64,000 nt of DNA from Bacillota bacterium (GTDB lineage Bacteria; Bacillota; Clostridia; Christensenellales; SZUA-584): contig JAEZKQ010000023.1 in the NCBI GenBank assembly GCA_023436115.1, forward strand, positions 1 to 64,000, given 5' to 3'. The position numbers were made by a program, and so were the translations under genes. Positions 25,386 to 33,570 of this stretch are shown here, piece by piece. The notes beneath the pieces are model-generated. The model did not search any database. It was not told where the DNA came from and worked only from the letters and a program-made list of their open reading frames with translations. How positions within the stretch are numbered: position 1 is the first letter of the stretch; the number at the start of each line of letters is the position of its first letter.

Positions 25386-26329
25386 TTCACCGCACCCCCA
25401 AACCGTTTTGGCCGGAATGCCTTGTCGATCAGCGGCACCGTCAGATTCATGAAAAGTATGGAGTACGACACGCCTTCAGGATAGCCGCCCCATATGCGAA
25501 TCACGCTGGTCAGTATACCGCAGCCCGCCGCAAACACCATTTTACCGCTGCCGCTCATGGGCGAGGTGGTGTAATCCGTCGCCATGTAGAAAGCACCCAG
25601 CATGAGTCCGCCTGCGAGAATATGGTATAGCGCATCACCCGTAAACAACCCGGAAGGCCCTGCGATCCAAGTGAACAGCGCGACCGTACCGATATAAACC
25701 AAAGGAATACGCGGATCTATCACGCGTCGCGCGATCAGATACAAACCGCCGAGCAGCAGCGCGAATGCGCTTGTTTCACCGATACAGCCGCCGATGTTGC
25801 CGATAGCCATATCGAGGTATGGGCTTAATGGTTCGCCCATTTTCAGCGCGGCCAGCGGCGTGGACGTGGAAACGGCATCAACAACCGTAGCCGAAGAGGG
25901 AATCGTCCATGTGGTCATAAACGTCGGCCAAGACACCATAAGAAAGGCACGTGCTGCCAGCGCGGGGTTCAAAAAGTTGTGGCCCAGACCGCCAAAACAT
26001 TGCTTGACGATGGCTATCGCAAACACTCCACCCAGCACAGGTATCCACCAAGGCACGGCGGGCGGCAGATTGAGCGCCAGCAGCAGGCCTGTCACAGCTG
26101 CGCTGCCGTCACTCACAGTTACTTTTTTATGCATAAGCTTTTGCAATATTGCTTCGGCAAGTATGGCCGAGACCACACAGATAAGCACTGTCAAAAGCGC
26201 ATTAAGCCCAAAAATATAAACGCCTATCGCCGTTGCGGGCAGCAGCGCGATGATGACATCGCGCATGATGCGTCCTGTCGTTTCGCTGGAGCGCACATGC
26301 GGCGACGAAGACATAATATACTGATCCAT
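25382..26329 (-). CDS. rnfD: Rnf complex membrane subunit RnfD
   Basis: A subunit of about 315 residues, homologous to NqrB, with multiple membrane segments. The flavin-attachment region is VDAVSTSTPLAALKMGEP, where a threonine is expected to carry FMN; FNPALAARAFL and TDYTTSPMSGSGK are other conserved stretches. It is implicated in ion translocation. The ATG at 26329 is preferred over a GTG at 26335, because the GGAGG lies at 26335-26339. Confidence 0.95.
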   Translation of the reverse strand: MDQYIMSSSPHVRSSETTGRIMRDVIIALLPATAIGVYIFGLNALLTVLICVVSAILAEAILQKLMHKKVTVSDGSAAVTGLLLALNLPPAVPWWIPVLGGVFAIAIVKQCFGGLGHNFLNPALAARAFLMVSWPTFMTTWTIPSSATVVDAVSTSTPLAALKMGEPLSPYLDMAIGNIGGCIGETSAFALLLGGLYLIARRVIDPRIPLVYIGTVALFTWIAGPSGLFTGDALYHILAGGLMLGAFYMATDYTTSPMSGSGKMVFAAGCGILTSVIRIWGGYPEGVSYSILFMNLTVPLIDKAFRPKRFGGAVK

Positions 26330-26358
26330 ATACACCTCCGAAATGAATTAAAGTCAGG

Positions 26359-27693
26359 TCAGTTCGCCTTTTTGCGGCTCAGCATAATCTGAGACTTGGC
26401 GAGGCGTATGCCTTGTACAAGGTGCCGGTTGGCCGGGCATACATATGAACAGCTGCCGCATTCCATGCAGTCCAGCGCATGGTTCTTTTCTGCGTCTTCA
26501 AAGCGGTCGTGTTCGGAATAATCGCTCAGTAAATATGGCAGCAGACCCATGGGGCAAACATGCACGCACTTGCCGCAGCGGATGCAGGCGGATTCCTCCG
26601 CGCTGCGGACCATACCGGTATCCAGTGCCAGCAACCCCGATGTGCCTTTGATAACAGGCGCGTCCAAATTGTGCTGCGAGATGCCCATCATTGGGCCTCC
26701 TGCGATGAGCTTTTCGATTTTGCCCGAAAAACCACCGACTTGCGCGATCACATAGGAGATCGGCGTGCCCAAACGGACAAGCAGGTTCGACGGGGTATTC
26801 ACGCAGCCGGTGACCGTGACGATACGCTCATAAAGCGGCAAACCTTTTTCAATCGCAAGGCAGATCTGGTACACAGAGCCTGCGTTTAAAACCACAGCCC
26901 CCACATCCATAGGCAGACCACCCGACGGCACCTGCCTTTTGGTTACCGCATAAATCAGCTGTCTCTCAGCACCCTGCGGATACTTAACGCGCATCGTCAG
27001 TACATGGATGTTTTTGCCGCGGGCTGCATTTTTGATGGCATCAATCGCGTCCTGCTTGTTGTCTTCGATAGCAATATAGGCTTTTTCAACGCCCAATGCC
27101 TTCATACAGGCTTCGAGGCCGCGGATGACTTCTCCCGGATGCTCGAGCATAACGCGATGATCGGCGGTGAGATAAGGTTCGCATTCCGCGCCGTTGACGA
27201 TAAGCGTATCGATTTTCTTCTCCGGCGGCGGTGAAAGCTTCACGTGCACCGGAAAAGCTGCTCCGCCCATGCCCACGATACCTGCGCCCTTGATAATATC
27301 AACGATCTGCTGCGGTGAAAGATCAGACAGCTTGACCGGGCTCTTGATACCTTCAAAAAGCTTGTCATCAAAATCGTTCTGAATGACAATAGACATGCTG
27401 GGCCTTCCGGATATATGCGGACGCGGTTCTATCGCTTTGACGGTACCGGATACACTGGAAAAGCACGGTACGCTCACGTACCCGCTTGCTTCAGCAACCA
27501 TCTGTCCCATATCCACATGATCGCCGACCTTGACTACAGGCGTGGAAGGGGCCCCGATGTGCTGTGAAAGAGGCAGTATAATCTCTTCGGGTACACTGCA
27601 CTTTTCTATCGGACGTTTGTCAGACAAATGCTTGCCGTGATGAATAGCCTTAAGAGGATGGATGCCGCCCTTAAACGTAAGTTTGCTAGCCAT
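26359..27693 (-). CDS. rnfC: Rnf complex NADH-binding subunit RnfC
   Basis: A 444-residue soluble subunit, first gene of the operon. It has the NADH/FMN-binding region GIVGMGGAAFPVHVKLSPP followed by VNGAECEPYLTADHR, and two C-terminal [4Fe-4S] motifs, CIRCGKCVHVCPMG and CMECGSCSYVCPANRHL. It is the site where NAD+ is reduced with ferredoxin electrons, coupled to sodium or proton export. AAGGAG precedes the ATG. The order C-D-G-E-A-B is the usual clostridial one. Confidence 0.96.
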   Translation of the reverse strand: MASKLTFKGGIHPLKAIHHGKHLSDKRPIEKCSVPEEIILPLSQHIGAPSTPVVKVGDHVDMGQMVAEASGYVSVPCFSSVSGTVKAIEPRPHISGRPSMSIVIQNDFDDKLFEGIKSPVKLSDLSPQQIVDIIKGAGIVGMGGAAFPVHVKLSPPPEKKIDTLIVNGAECEPYLTADHRVMLEHPGEVIRGLEACMKALGVEKAYIAIEDNKQDAIDAIKNAARGKNIHVLTMRVKYPQGAERQLIYAVTKRQVPSGGLPMDVGAVVLNAGSVYQICLAIEKGLPLYERIVTVTGCVNTPSNLLVRLGTPISYVIAQVGGFSGKIEKLIAGGPMMGISQHNLDAPVIKGTSGLLALDTGMVRSAEESACIRCGKCVHVCPMGLLPYLLSDYSEHDRFEDAEKNHALDCMECGSCSYVCPANRHLVQGIRLAKSQIMLSRKKAN

Positions 27694-27731
27694 ACAGTCT
27701 CCTTAATTACATATTGGTCTCCCAATGAGTT

Positions 27732-27737
27732 ATTATA
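27732..27737 (-). promoter_or_regulatory. -10 element of the rnf operon promoter
   Basis: On the minus strand a perfect TATAAT lies about 40 bases before rnfC. The matching -35 is weak, so the promoter may depend on an activator. Confidence 0.45.
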
Positions 27738-27919
27738 GCACAATGGATATGGAATGAATATGATTGTATATATATTTTGCACCTATGAAATTACAGTATT
27801 TTATGGAAGAAAAAATTGTAATTAATATACCGAATACTGCATTTATATGCATAAAAATATTTCTATTTGCAAAAGAATAATATTATGCAAAAGATAAACA
27901 ACCAGCAATAAAGCCGATG

Positions 27920-27948
27920 TTTACAAATGTAGCCGCTTATGTTATGAT
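27920..27948 (+). promoter_or_regulatory. Promoter of rpsO
   Basis: TTTACA (27920-27925) and TATGAT (27943-27948) are separated by exactly 17 bases. The predicted transcript begins just before the structured leader. Confidence 0.7.
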
Positions 27949-27963
27949 GTTTTCTGATTTTAA

Positions 27964-28010
27964 CCGTTTACAATGTTTGGCGAGTATCCGACGCTTTACA
28001 TTGTTTACGG
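27964..28010 (+). promoter_or_regulatory. Structured leader hairpin of rpsO, probable S15 autoregulation site
   Basis: 27964-27976 and 27998-28010 pair as 4 bp, a 2x2 internal loop and 7 bp, enclosing a GC-rich loop. It ends 24 bases before the rpsO start. S15 represses its own mRNA in several bacterial groups by binding structurally different leaders; here the link is inferred from position and structure. Confidence 0.5.
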
Positions 28011-28034
28011 GGTTGCCAAAAACAGGAGGAAAAA

Positions 28035-28298
28035 ATGGATAAGGAAACAAAGGCTGGGATTATCAGCAAATATGCCTTGAGTGAAGGTGACACGGGATCA
28101 CCGGAAGTTCAGATTGCACTGCTTACCGAACGGATCAATCATCTGATTGAGCATCTGAAGATCCATAGCAAGGATCATCATTCAAGAAGAGGACTTTTGA
28201 AAATGGTCGGTAAAAGAAGAGGGTTGCTGAACTATCTTAAGAAAAAAGACATTGAGCGGTACAGAGAAGTGCTTAAAGGTTTGAACTTAAGAAAATAA
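28035..28298 (+). CDS. rpsO: 30S ribosomal protein S15
   Basis: An 87-residue S15 with the 16S-rRNA-binding signature GDTGSPEVQIALLTERI, HLKIHSKDHHSRRGLL and GKRRGLLNYLKKKD. AGGAGG lies just upstream. pnp follows downstream, the conserved rpsO-pnp order, but a strong hairpin separates them. Confidence 0.98.
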   Translation: MDKETKAGIISKYALSEGDTGSPEVQIALLTERINHLIEHLKIHSKDHHSRRGLLKMVGKRRGLLNYLKKKDIERYREVLKGLNLRK

Positions 28299-28338
28299 CA
28301 AATAATAGAGCGGGTAACCGCTCTATTATTTGTTCAAA
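28297..28338 (+). terminator. Very stable hairpin after rpsO
   Basis: A perfect 17-base-pair stem (28297-28313 with 28318-28334) with a GTAA loop begins within the rpsO stop codon. The tract after it is only moderately T-rich (ATTATTTGTTC lies within the stem end), so it may be a processing or attenuation site that lets some transcription reach pnp. Confidence 0.8.
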
Positions 28339-28407
28339 AAACATGCTTAAAGCATGGGGCATGCGCATGGGGCATGCGTAATGTCTGGTAAGGAGAAGGA
28401 GAGAAGA

Positions 28408-30552
28408 ATGGAACACAGAAAATTTGAAATGGATTACGCCGGAAGAACGCTGACGGTGGAAACGGGCAAGTATGCCCAGCAGGCAGGCGGAACATGCATG
28501 ATCCGGTGCGGCGATACGGCTGTGCTCGTCACCGCAACGGCTTCAAAAAACCCAAGAGACGGAATCGACTTTTTCCCGCTCAGTGTTGATTTTGAAGAAA
28601 AGATGTATTCAGTGGGAAAGATTCCGGGCGGATTTATCAAGCGTGAAGGAAGGCCCAGTGAAAAAGCGATACTGACATCGCGTTTGATCGACAGACCGAT
28701 CAGACCGCTGTTCCCCAAAGGCTATTACAACGATGTTCAGGTCGTCTGCACCGTCATGAGTGTGGATCAGGACATTCCGCCGGGCGTATTCGGTATGATC
28801 GGTTCGTCCGTGGCGTTGTCGATATCCGATATTCCGTTTATGGGGCCGACCGGTGCCGTCACTGTGGGTATGGTAGACGGCGAATATATACTCAATCCCG
28901 ATTCCGCGCAACGCGAGAAGAGCGTGCTTGACTTAACGGTCGCGGGCACGAAGGATGCCGTGATGATGGTGGAAGCGGGAGCCAACGAGATTACCGAGAA
29001 GCAGATGCTTGATGCGATACTGCTCGCGCATGAGGAAATTAAAAAGGTTGTTGCCTTTATTGAGAATATCGCCAAGGAAGTGGGCAAGGAAAAGACCGAC
29101 GCTCCGTTGATTTTGGTCGAGGCAGAGTTCGAAGAAAAGGTAAAGGCTTACGCAAAAGAAAAAATTGCATACAGCATCGACACCACAGAAAGAAAAGTAC
29201 GCGAGGAGCGCACAGAAGAAGTTGTTGCTGAGGTAAAGACGCATTTTGCGGAGGAATATCCGGGCCGTGAAGCCGATATCGAGAATGTCCTTTATTCGCT
29301 TCGCAAGGAGCTAGTGCGCGACAGGATCATCAACAAGGGTATTCGTCCGGACGGGCGTGCTTTTGATGAGATTCGCCCGATCTGGTGCGAAACCGGCCTG
29401 TTTGCACGTACACACGGCAGCGCGGTTTTCACGCGCGGTGAAACGCAGGCGCTTACGCTGACAACATTGGGTTCTGTGAGTGAAGCACAGCGGTTGGACG
29501 GCCTTTCTGACCAGGAATTCAAACGCTATATGCATCATTATAATATGCCGCCGTATTCGACAGGCGAAGCAAGACCGATGCGCAGCACGAGCCGCCGCGA
29601 AACCGGACACGGTGCGTTGGCCGAACGGGCACTGATACCCGTGCTTCCGAGTGAGGAAGAATTCCCGTATGCGATCCGTACGGTCTCTGAGTGTATCAGC
29701 TCCAACGGCTCGACCTCTCAGGCGAGCATTTGCGCGAGCACGCTGTCTCTGATGGATGCGGGCGTTCCGCTCAAAGCGCCGGTTGCCGGCGTCGCCATGG
29801 GGCTTATCAAAGACGATGAGACAGGCAATATCGCCATACTGACCGATATTCAGGGTCTTGAAGATTTCTTCGGCGATATGGACTTTAAGGTTGCGGGTAC
29901 GCGTAAGGGTATAACCGCAATTCAAATGGATATCAAGATCAAAGGTATTAATGAAGAAATCTTAACCCGCGCGCTTGCCCAGGCCAATGCAGGCCGTATG
30001 TTCATACTCGACAAGATGGAAGCCGTGATGCCTGCGCCGAGAGAGAACCTCTCAAAATATGCACCGCGCATTTACCAGTTCACGATTGACCCCGAGAAGA
30101 TCCGCGAGGTCATTGGCAGCGGCGGCAAGGTTATCAACAAGATCATTGCCGATACGGGCGTTAAGATCGATCTGGAAGACGATGGTCGCGTGTTCATTCT
30201 TTCGGCAGACGAAGCGGCGGCAGACAAAGCCAAAGCGGCCATCGAAGCCATCGTCAAGGATGTCGAAGTCGGCAATGTCTATTTAGGTAAGGTCGTTCGT
30301 ATCATGAACTTCGGTGCGTTTGTGGAGCTGGCTCCGGGTAAGGATGGTCTGGTGCACATTTCCAAGCTCTCCAATGAGCATGTGAACAAGGTGGAAGACG
30401 TGGTCAATATCGGTGATGAGATACTTGTGCGCGTTACCGAAATCGACAAACAGGGCCGTGTGAACCTAACCCGCAAGGGATTGCTGCCGGGTGACAAAAA
30501 GCCTGCGGACAAGATGCCCGAGAAAAAAGACGAGCCAAAGAACGAAGAGTAA
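28408..30552 (+). CDS. pnp: Polyribonucleotide nucleotidyltransferase (PNPase)
   Basis: A 714-residue 3'-to-5' phosphorolytic exoribonuclease, normal length. Two RNase PH domains flank an all-alpha linker; the first includes GGFIKREGRPSEKAILTSRL, the second MRSTSRRETGHGALAERAL with the catalytic DIQGLEDFFGDMDFKVAGT stretch. A KH domain (EVIGSGGKVINKIIADTG, near residue 565) and a C-terminal S1 domain (GNVYLGKVVRIMNFGAFVEL) bind RNA. The ATG at 28408 follows AAGGAG; the short upstream stretch contains the direct repeat GGGGCATGCG. It partners RNase G in RNA turnover. Confidence 0.98.
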   Translation: MEHRKFEMDYAGRTLTVETGKYAQQAGGTCMIRCGDTAVLVTATASKNPRDGIDFFPLSVDFEEKMYSVGKIPGGFIKREGRPSEKAILTSRLIDRPIRPLFPKGYYNDVQVVCTVMSVDQDIPPGVFGMIGSSVALSISDIPFMGPTGAVTVGMVDGEYILNPDSAQREKSVLDLTVAGTKDAVMMVEAGANEITEKQMLDAILLAHEEIKKVVAFIENIAKEVGKEKTDAPLILVEAEFEEKVKAYAKEKIAYSIDTTERKVREERTEEVVAEVKTHFAEEYPGREADIENVLYSLRKELVRDRIINKGIRPDGRAFDEIRPIWCETGLFARTHGSAVFTRGETQALTLTTLGSVSEAQRLDGLSDQEFKRYMHHYNMPPYSTGEARPMRSTSRRETGHGALAERALIPVLPSEEEFPYAIRTVSECISSNGSTSQASICASTLSLMDAGVPLKAPVAGVAMGLIKDDETGNIAILTDIQGLEDFFGDMDFKVAGTRKGITAIQMDIKIKGINEEILTRALAQANAGRMFILDKMEAVMPAPRENLSKYAPRIYQFTIDPEKIREVIGSGGKVINKIIADTGVKIDLEDDGRVFILSADEAAADKAKAAIEAIVKDVEVGNVYLGKVVRIMNFGAFVELAPGKDGLVHISKLSNEHVNKVEDVVNIGDEILVRVTEIDKQGRVNLTRKGLLPGDKKPADKMPEKKDEPKNEE

Positions 30553-30573
30553 GGCTTAAATAAACCAATGAGA

Positions 30574-30600
30574 AGGCTGCCGAAAGGCGGCCTTTTTATG
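30574..30600 (+). terminator. Intrinsic terminator after pnp
   Basis: AAGGCTGCC pairs with GGCGGCCTT around a GAAA loop, followed by TTTTTAT. Confidence 0.9.
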
Positions 30601-30694
30601 GCCCCAATAGCTGTTGTTCTTGCGAAAAGTCAGGATTTGCGATAAGTTGAGATTAATATTTTATGGCAGCTAAGAAATGCCCGAAAGGATGACT

Positions 30695-31156
30695 ATGGGA
30701 AAAACACCTGAAGAAACCAAAGTGGTGATAACGGAACTTGTACTGCCCGGTATGACGAATCTTCTCGGCAATCTGCTGGGCGGAGAGCTCATGCACCGCA
30801 TGGATATTGCGGGAGCACTCGCCTGTATGCGGCACTCGGGGGCGCAGGTGGCGACCGTGGCTGTTGATGCGCTGGAATTCAAGCACCCGATTCGTCAAGG
30901 AGAGATGGTCATGGTTGAGGCCAAGCTCGTATGGGTCGGCAAAACATCTATGAAGGTCAAGATCACAGCTACCGCCGAGAATCTTGCCACCGGTGCGGTC
31001 ATTGTGACTAATGTGGCCATGTTCACTTTTGTCGCTATGGGCAAAGATGGAGGCCGCGTTTTGGTGCCAAGCCTTGAGCCGGAAACGGATGAGGAGAAGC
31101 AGGATTTTCTGCGTGAAGAACAGCTGTACCGCTGTCGCCTTGAAAAGCACATTTAG
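30695..31156 (+). CDS. Acyl-CoA thioesterase, hotdog fold
   Basis: A 153-residue protein of the acyl-CoA hydrolase (YciA/BACH) group. The hotdog active-site region is LLGGELMHRMDIAGALACMRHSG, with the expected aspartate in MDIAG; the second half contains ALEFKHPIRQGEMVMVEAKLVWVGKTSMKV. It hydrolyses acyl-CoA to free acid and CoA. I chose ATG 30695 because AAAGGA lies six bases upstream; two earlier in-frame ATGs overlap that site. Transcribed alone after the pnp terminator. Confidence 0.85.
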   Translation: MGKTPEETKVVITELVLPGMTNLLGNLLGGELMHRMDIAGALACMRHSGAQVATVAVDALEFKHPIRQGEMVMVEAKLVWVGKTSMKVKITATAENLATGAVIVTNVAMFTFVAMGKDGGRVLVPSLEPETDEEKQDFLREEQLYRCRLEKHI

Positions 31157-31294
31157 TGATAAACGTTTGTGTGGATACATTCTTGGTTTATTTCGGGCTC
31201 AGGGTTTAAAATCGTATGCTTTAGACTCATGGTTTCCCAACTGACCTCTGAGCTGACGAGCTTAACCTTGCTTGTATCCGCGGGGTATTGAATA

Positions 31295-31321
31295 AATAAA
31301 AAAACCTTCTCTTATGAAGGC
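31295..31321 (-). terminator. Intrinsic terminator of mgsA
   Basis: On the minus strand GCCTTC and GAAGGT form a stem with a six-base loop, followed by a run of seven T. Confidence 0.8.
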
Positions 31322-31335
31322 TTCTTTTAGGCTTT

Positions 31336-31779
31336 TTAGGATCCAATCCTGCCTTCATAATCAATAAGATCGCGGTCATAATCCTGTTCCATCAGTGTGG
31401 ATGACAGCAGAAAATCTGCAGTTGCCTGATTCATCGCCACGGGGATGTTGTACAGAACCGCGATACGCAGCAGCGCTTTCACGTCGGGGTCGTGCGGCTG
31501 TGTTGTCAACGGATCCCAAAAGAAAATCAGAAAATCCACGGCAAGGTCCGCTATGAGCGCACCTATTTTTTGGTCACCTCCAAGCGGGCCGCTGCGATAT
31601 GCTTTCACAGGCAGTCCGGTTTGGGCTGATACCATCTTGGCAGTTGTGCCGGTGCCGCAGAGAAAGTGACGCTTTAACACGTTCTCGTTCTTTTCGACCC
31701 AGTTGATCAGATCCCGCTTGCGGTTATCATGGGCAATGAGGGCGATGCTTTTTTGCGCGCTTATTCTATGGGTTGCCAT
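31336..31779 (-). CDS. mgsA: Methylglyoxal synthase
   Basis: A 147-residue enzyme converting dihydroxyacetone phosphate to methylglyoxal and phosphate, a bypass of lower glycolysis when phosphate is low. Conserved elements: IALIAHDNRKRDLI (substrate His/Lys), LCGTGTTAKMV (phosphate-binding), RSGPLGGDQKIGA and the catalytic FFWDPLTTQPHDPDVKALLR. Single-gene unit with its own terminator; GGAGG lies upstream of the ATG. Confidence 0.96.
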   Translation of the reverse strand: MATHRISAQKSIALIAHDNRKRDLINWVEKNENVLKRHFLCGTGTTAKMVSAQTGLPVKAYRSGPLGGDQKIGALIADLAVDFLIFFWDPLTTQPHDPDVKALLRIAVLYNIPVAMNQATADFLLSSTLMEQDYDRDLIDYEGRIGS

Positions 31780-32052
31780 TCCATTCCTCCTTCCTTTGTA
31801 TATTCACAAAAATCATTATAAGCCACGATCGGTCGGAAAGTAAAGCGTGCTGTGATGAAACATATTTATCATTTTTACGTTGTCAATCGTTATCCGGCTA
31901 TTTTTGAATAGGTATTTTAGGGCATGCAGCGATAGCGGTTGTTTTGACGTTTGAGCCCCTTAGAACCTGAATTTCTCACCTTCTGGCATATTTGCCGCTG
32001 CGTCACAATACTATTTATTATATCTAATTCGTTATCTTAAGGCGGTGTTGTT

Positions 32053-32826
32053 ATGCGCATATTCGTCGTTAAAAAAAGTACTATCATACGTGCAGCCGTA
32101 TTTCTGCTGTTGATTGTCGGCGCCATTATCTATATGCAGGTGGCCGTGGGCGATGCTGCACCAGCCGCATCCATGTCCGAAATGATGCCGATTTGCCGGG
32201 TAGCCACGGATGAAAAAGCCGTTGCGCTGACTTTCGATACGGCGTTTGGCGACGAGGACTTTACCCCCCAGATACTCGAAGCCTTGAAAAAAGAAAGCGT
32301 GAAGGCAACCTTCTTTGTGATGGGGCTTTGGGTCAATGAACATCCTGAGGCACTGGATGCCATGATGCAGGGTGGCCATGAGATCGCCAGCCACTCCATG
32401 AATCATATGCGCTACACCGATATGACGGCGGATGAAATATTGACGGATGCATCGGACGCGGCAAAGCTGATATTCAACAAAACAGGCTATGATACACGCG
32501 TCATCCGTATACCCTATGGCGCTTACGATACGGCCAGTATTACCACGTTGGAGAACGAGGGGTATATACCTGTCAAGTGGAGCCTCGACTCGAAGGATTG
32601 GAAAGGGTATGACACTGTCAAGCTTGCGGACGGTGTTCTTAATACGGTGGAAAACGGCGATATCATCATGTTCCAGAACAACATGGCGCAAACACCCGAG
32701 GCATTAAGCGCCATTATACTGGGCTTGCGTGAACAGGGGTTTAAAATCGTGACCGTTTCCGACCTAATGCTTGACGGGGACTATATCGTAGATAAATCCG
32801 GTACACAGAGGCACTTTGAAGATTAA
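32053..32826 (+). CDS. PdaB-like polysaccharide deacetylase
   Basis: A 257-residue NodB-type deacetylase with an N-terminal membrane segment (about residues 10-28) as signal anchor. The first motif reads LTFDTAFGDED, where the metal-binding second Asp of classical TFDD enzymes is replaced, as in the PdaB sporulation group. The His pair is present in GGHEIASHSMNH, and IPYGAYD and KWSLDSKDW follow. PdaB acts in spore development in Bacillus; this protein may do the same or may act on other wall polymers. The tandem-OB gene follows after 20 bases and is probably co-transcribed. Confidence 0.85.
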   Translation: MRIFVVKKSTIIRAAVFLLLIVGAIIYMQVAVGDAAPAASMSEMMPICRVATDEKAVALTFDTAFGDEDFTPQILEALKKESVKATFFVMGLWVNEHPEALDAMMQGGHEIASHSMNHMRYTDMTADEILTDASDAAKLIFNKTGYDTRVIRIPYGAYDTASITTLENEGYIPVKWSLDSKDWKGYDTVKLADGVLNTVENGDIIMFQNNMAQTPEALSAIILGLREQGFKIVTVSDLMLDGDYIVDKSGTQRHFED

Positions 32827-32846
32827 GCGTGATTCGAGGATGAAAC

Positions 32847-33446
32847 ATGACGGATTCGACAAACAGCGTCAGCATTGCGGGCAAATGCAAGGGCCTTGAG
32901 CTGTCGCATAAGATATACGGAGAGGCATTCTATACTTTTTATCTCGAATGCGGCCGGCTCAGTGATAAGACGGATGTGATCCCGGTGACTGTTTCAGAGC
33001 GGCTGCTTGCCAAGCATCCGCTTTGTGACGGCGCATCGGTTTATGTGAAGGGGCAGCTGCGTTCATACAACAAACTCGTGGATGGAAAAGTCCGGCTATA
33101 CTTAACGGTGTTTGCGCGGGATATCGGAGAGAGCGCGACGCCTTTTAATGAAATTGAGCTTAAGGGCTTTGTGTGCAAGCCGCCGGTGTTCCGTGTGACA
33201 CCGTTCGGACGTGAGATCACGGATATGCTGATTGCGGTGAACCGTGCATACAACAAATCGGACTATATACCCTGCATCGTGTGGGGAAGAAACGCCCGTT
33301 TTGCCGCAGGGTTCGAGGTGGGTGACAAGGTGACGGTTTTTGGGCGTGTGCAATCGCGCCAGTACGAGAAGGTTGAGGATTCGGGACAAAAAACATTGCG
33401 TGTTGCATACGAGGTTTCCATCGCCCGTATCCAAAAGGAATGGTAA
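32847..33446 (+). CDS. Tandem-OB single-stranded-DNA-binding-like protein
   Basis: A 199-residue protein formed of two SSB-like OB folds: about residues 8-95 (GKCKGLELSHKIYGEAFYTF...VYVKGQLRSYNK) and 103-197 (ELKGFVCKPPVFRVTPFGRE, IPCIVWGRNARFAAGFEVGD, VFGRVQSRQYEK). The second half follows the canonical SSB pattern closely. There is no acidic C-terminal tail, so it lacks the protein-interaction tip of the housekeeping SSB. It may be a second SSB or a primosome-type factor. GAGGA lies before the ATG. Confidence 0.75.
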   Translation: MTDSTNSVSIAGKCKGLELSHKIYGEAFYTFYLECGRLSDKTDVIPVTVSERLLAKHPLCDGASVYVKGQLRSYNKLVDGKVRLYLTVFARDIGESATPFNEIELKGFVCKPPVFRVTPFGREITDMLIAVNRAYNKSDYIPCIVWGRNARFAAGFEVGDKVTVFGRVQSRQYEKVEDSGQKTLRVAYEVSIARIQKEW

Positions 33447-33461
33447 AATTGAAAAAAAGGA

Positions 33462-33492
33462 GGCCTTTCTCCCACGGGAAAGGCCCTTTTCG
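33462..33492 (+). terminator. Intrinsic terminator
   Basis: GGCCTTTC at 33462-33469 pairs with GAAAGGCC at 33478-33485, followed by CTTTTCG. Confidence 0.8.
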
Positions 33493-33524
33493 TATGCAAA
33501 AGGCTATTATATGGTTTATATTAA

Positions 33525-33533
33525 TGGTATAAT
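33525..33533 (+). promoter_or_regulatory. Extended -10 promoter of the FAD-protein gene
   Basis: TGGTATAAT is an extended -10 with a perfect hexamer, about 40 bases before the start codon. No clear -35. Confidence 0.45.
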
Positions 33534-33570
33534 GACTTTTGGCTCGGTATTATTACAGGGAAGGTTTTTT

